Below, one piece after another: positions 7,306 through 9,208 of a stretch of DNA of 9,208 bases. Positions within the stretch are counted from its first letter, which is position 1. Every line of letters begins with the position of its first letter. Both the position numbers and the translations under genes were made by a program. Under the pieces are notes generated by a model. The model did not search any database, was not told the DNA's origin, and saw only the letters and a program-made list of their open reading frames with translations. Source of the stretch: Candidatus Gastranaerophilales bacterium (GTDB lineage Bacteria; Cyanobacteriota; Vampirovibrionia; Gastranaerophilales; Gastranaerophilaceae); the NCBI GenBank assembly GCA_003150395.1, contig QAMI01000007.1:1-9208 (forward strand). The letters are read 5' to 3'.

Positions 7306-7327
7306 GTAACCCTCTTTTAGGTGTAAA
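7299..7327 (-). promoter_or_regulatory. Promoter for the membrane-protein gene
   Basis: Read on the minus strand, the -35 TTTACA (7327 to 7322, five of six consensus) is separated by exactly 17 bases from a perfect -10 TATAAT (7304 to 7299). The -10 is formed by the first copies of the pentamer repeat. Transcription would start near 7292, giving a leader of about 78 bases that includes much of the repeat array. Confidence 0.65.
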
Positions 7328-7334
7328 ATTTTTA

Positions 7335-7343
7335 TGCTAAAAT
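7335..7343 (+). promoter_or_regulatory. Extended -10 promoter of prfB, placed for a leaderless mRNA
   Basis: TGCTAAAAT is an extended -10 (TGn + TAAAAT, five of six). With the hexamer ending at 7343, the usual spacing puts +1 at 7350, the A of the prfB ATG. No convincing -35 is present, which extended -10 promoters can tolerate. A second TAAAAT at 7324-7329 could give a start about 14 bases earlier. This promoter overlaps the -35 region of the divergent promoter. Confidence 0.5.
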
Positions 7344-7349
7344 TTTTGT

Positions 7350-8445
7350 ATGGAAACTGAACTAAAACAACTTATATCAATTCTTAAACCTCGAGTTGAA
7401 AAAATAAAGGAGTGTCTTTGACCCTGCGGGACTGCAAAATAAGCTTTCGGTGCTGGAAAAAGAAATGCAGCAGCCGGATATCTGGTCAGATAAAGACAAG
7501 GTTTCAAAACTAGGCGCTGATATAAAAGAAATCAAAGAAAATCTAGACATGCTTTCTCGCTGGAAATCTGTGCTTGAGGATTCTGAAGTCGCCATTGAAA
7601 TGCAGGATGCAGACTTGATTTCAGAGTCGTTTGAATACGTAAAAAGTCTAGAAAAAGAAGTTGATAAATTTGAAATTCAACTTATGCTGGGCGGCGAGTA
7701 TGATGAAGCCGACGCTATATTAACTATTAATGCAGGAGCTGGCGGAACTGATGCACAGGATTGGGCAAGCCTGCTTTTGCGAATGTACATGCGCTGGGCT
7801 GAAAACAAAGGCTGGAAAGTGGATTTATTGGATAAGCTTGATGGTGATGAGGCTGGTATAAAATCTGCTACAATAAAAATTACAGGGAAATATGCATTTG
7901 GCTATGCAAAAGCTGAAAAAGGCGTACATAGACTTGTCAGAATTTCGCCGTTTAATGCAAACGGAAAACGCCAGACAAGCTTTGCTTCTCTGGAAGTTTC
8001 TCCAATAATTGAAGATTTTGAAAAGACAATAACGCTTCCGCCTGAGGAGTTGGAAATTGATACAATGCGTTCAGGCGGTGCAGGGGGCCAAAATGTTAAT
8101 AAAGTGGAAACTGCAGTCAGAATTCTTCATAAACCTACAGGCATTGTTGTCAAATGCCAGCAGGAGCGTTCACAATTACAAAATAAAGAAAATGCTATGC
8201 AGATTTTGGCATCAAAACTTTTAGCAATTCGGCAGGCTGAACATGAAAAGAAGCTCGCAGAATTAAAAGGAGAAAATGTTGATATAAATTTTGGTTCCCA
8301 AATCCGTTCATACGTTTTCCATCCATACAAAATGGTAAAAGATCACCGCACAGGTTTTGAAGTTGGAAACGTAGATGCAGTTATGGATGGTGATATCGAT
8401 GAATTTATTGATGCATATTTAAAATCCCAAGCCTCTGTATTATAA
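7350..8445 (+). CDS. prfB: Peptide chain release factor 2 (with programmed +1 frameshift)
   Basis: RF2 ends translation at UGA and UAA. The gene is in two overlapping frames: 23 codons from ATG 7350 to CTT 7416-7418, then in-frame TGA. A +1 shift skips T7419, continues at GAC 7420 and runs 341 more codons to TAA 8445. The joined protein of 364 residues matches the usual RF2 length. The stop-codon-reading SPF tripeptide is at residues 199-201, and the catalytic GGQ loop is at 245-247 (SGGAGGQNVNK). The N-terminal helical domain and the C-terminal VDAVMDGDIDEFIDAYL also fit RF2. No Shine-Dalgarno precedes the ATG, and a stop (TAA 7338) lies in frame just upstream, so 7350 is the first usable start. 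Expression should be autoregulated: low RF2 favours the frameshift. An uncorrected caller would begin at GTG 7450 and lose 33 residues. Confidence 0.96.
7407..7422 (+). promoter_or_regulatory. prfB programmed +1 frameshift site
   Basis: The codons AAG GAG TGT CTT TGA C contain an internal SD-like AAGGAG (7407-7412), a 3-base spacer, the slippery CTT (7416-7418), the in-frame UGA (7419-7421) and a following C. This reproduces the spacing of the well-known RF2 recoding signal (E. coli: AGGGGG-TAT-CTT-TGA-C). It makes RF2 synthesis depend on slow UGA decoding. Confidence 0.95.
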
Positions 8446-8447
8446 TA

Positions 8448-8476
8448 TTGCATTTGTTCTTAAAATAGTATAAAAT
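8448..8476 (+). promoter_or_regulatory. Weak candidate promoter for the pseudopilin gene
   Basis: TTGCAT (8448-8453) is 17 bases upstream of TAAAAT (8471-8476). The -35 match is poor. No terminator hairpin was seen after prfB, so the pseudopilin may also be read through from prfB. Confidence 0.25.
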
Positions 8477-8503
8477 AAATTTAGTATTGACTATTCATAA
8501 GAT

Positions 8504-8509
8504 AAGGAG
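8504..8509 (+). promoter_or_regulatory. Strong Shine-Dalgarno that fixes the pseudopilin start at 8518
   Basis: AAGGAG lies 8 bases before ATG 8518. This shows that the intended start is upstream of the G-run, even though the frame from this ATG stops at 8569-8571 in the sequence as given. No comparable site precedes the next in-frame ATG at 8616. Confidence 0.85.
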
Positions 8510-8517
8510 CTGAAAAT

Positions 8518-9208
8518 ATGAATATAACTGGATTTAACGGGGGGGGGGGCACCCGCAAAATAAGCTCCTAAAGGGTTTTGTAAATGTTTTTGGCAATAAC
8601 GCCGTTGCTTTTACCATGTCAGAAGTTTTGATAACTCTCGGTATAATTGGCATTATTGCAGCCATGACCTTGCCAGGATTAATAGGCAAATATCAGTTCA
8701 AAGCTTGGGAAGTTGGTTTAAAAAAACAGTATTCACTTCTTCAAAATGCGATTAATCTGGCGGTAAACGATGAAGGTATTCAGGCATGCTATACCTATTT
8801 CCCAAAAGGATCAATCTCATATAGGGCAGAGTTTGGTGATTGCGAACTTTTAGAAAAATTTCTTATATCTTCATTAAAACTAAAACCTTATGATGATAGT
8901 ATAAAAGAAAAATATGCAAAAAGAACAATTATACATTCTGAGGGTGGAAAAAGTATCAATTGGAATTGTAGTTATGACTGGTTAGTTTCAACGTCTGATG
9001 TCTATAGTGGTAATGACGGTACCATATATATGTTTAAGGTATATTCAACGCCAGCACTCTCAATTATTATAGATGTAAATGGAGAACAGGGACCGAATAG
9101 ATGGGGATATGATGTATTTTTCATGGGCTTATCTAACCATAACGATTACAACAATCCGAGTCCTAAAATTCTTTTGACAGATGAATTTTGTTCAATAATA
9201 GAAAAAGG
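8518..9208 (+). pseudogene. Type II/IV pseudopilin (prepilin-type N-terminal signal), frame interrupted by a G11 tract; 3' end outside window
   Basis: From ATG 8518 the frame reads MNITGFNGGGGTRKISS and stops at TAA 8569-8571. One frame over (-1), after the G-run, an open frame from 8550 to the window end encodes HPQNKLLKGF...NNAVA|FTMSEVLITLGIIGIIAAMTLPGL. This is a leader, a prepilin peptidase site with Glu at +5 and a hydrophobic N-helix, followed by KAWEVGLKKQYSLLQNAI and a globular part with Cys residues and DVNGEQGPNRWGYDVF, typical of such pseudopilins. The -1 residue of the processing site is Ala rather than the usual Gly. With 9 or 12 G the two parts join into one intact protein with a leader of about 30 residues. 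The gene may be phase-variable and currently off, recoded, or a homopolymer error; 'pseudogene' describes only the sequence as given. The product would be an inner-membrane-inserted, secreted-filament subunit. No stop appears before 9208. Confidence 0.8.
8539..8549 (+). repeat. Homopolymeric G11 tract at the start of the pseudopilin gene
   Basis: Eleven consecutive G begin at the eighth codon of the gene. No other G-run of this length is in the window, and the surroundings are AT-rich. The length decides the frame: 9 or 12 G restore it, 10 or 11 do not. Confidence 0.9.

Noticed and set aside
7450..7452. GTG as the prfB start
   Set aside because: It would remove the N-terminal 33 residues and ignore the clear +1 frameshift signal at 7407-7422.
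8616..8618. ATG as the start of the pseudopilin
   Set aside because: It lies inside the processed N-terminal helix (position +3), so a protein starting here would lack the leader needed for export, and no ribosome-binding site precedes it.
1..9208. CRISPR arrays, tRNAs, insertion sequences or phage genes
   Set aside because: No regularly spaced direct repeats, cloverleaf-like segments, transposase motifs or paired terminal inverted repeats were seen on reading both strands.

Overview
The window is AT-rich bacterial DNA, with the densest A/T in the intergenic regions. The best guess at its source is an uncultured gut relative of the Cyanobacteria (Gastranaerophilales / Melainabacteria). Three things point there: a pseudopilin of the 'FTMSEVLITLGIIG ... 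DVNG..GPN..GYDVF' style common in that group, a glyS with no glyQ beside it, and mixed use of Shine-Dalgarno (SD) and SD-less starts. This placement is inferred from sequence style and was not tested by a search.

Layout. Positions 2-1816 hold the C-terminal ~604 residues of a large repeat protein with a ~100-residue Ig-like/adhesin-like period, closed by a strong palindromic terminator. glyS (glycyl-tRNA synthetase beta subunit, 1936-3993) follows with its own promoter. A 104-residue protein of unknown function (4106-4420) ends at a strong terminator. Next come a 78-residue protein resembling the TM1266 family of [FeFe]-hydrogenase system regulators (4554-4790) and a 514-residue 5'-nucleotidase/metallophosphatase without a visible signal peptide (4883-6427). 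A shared hairpin terminator separates the nucleotidase from a converging polytopic membrane protein (6459-7214, minus). A 135-bp divergent promoter region with five tandem TATAT pentamers lies between that gene and prfB (7350-8445). prfB encodes release factor 2 and carries the classical autoregulatory +1 frameshift at CTT TGA C. The last gene (8518 to beyond the window end) is a type II/IV pseudopilin whose frame is broken right after its start by a run of 11 G.

Functional links. Most genes look like single transcription units rather than one operon: glyS and prfB are translation housekeeping, and the flanking repeat protein and pseudopilin are surface or secretion genes. The most interesting part is the right third. 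It holds a probably leaderless prfB with a recoding site, an AT pentamer repeat forming the -10 boxes of the divergent promoter, and a G11 tract that puts the pseudopilin out of frame. That tract could be a phase-variation switch, a -1 recoding site, or a sequencing/assembly artefact. I saw no tRNA, rRNA, CRISPR array, insertion sequence or phage gene. The only gene-free stretches are shorter than 150 bases.
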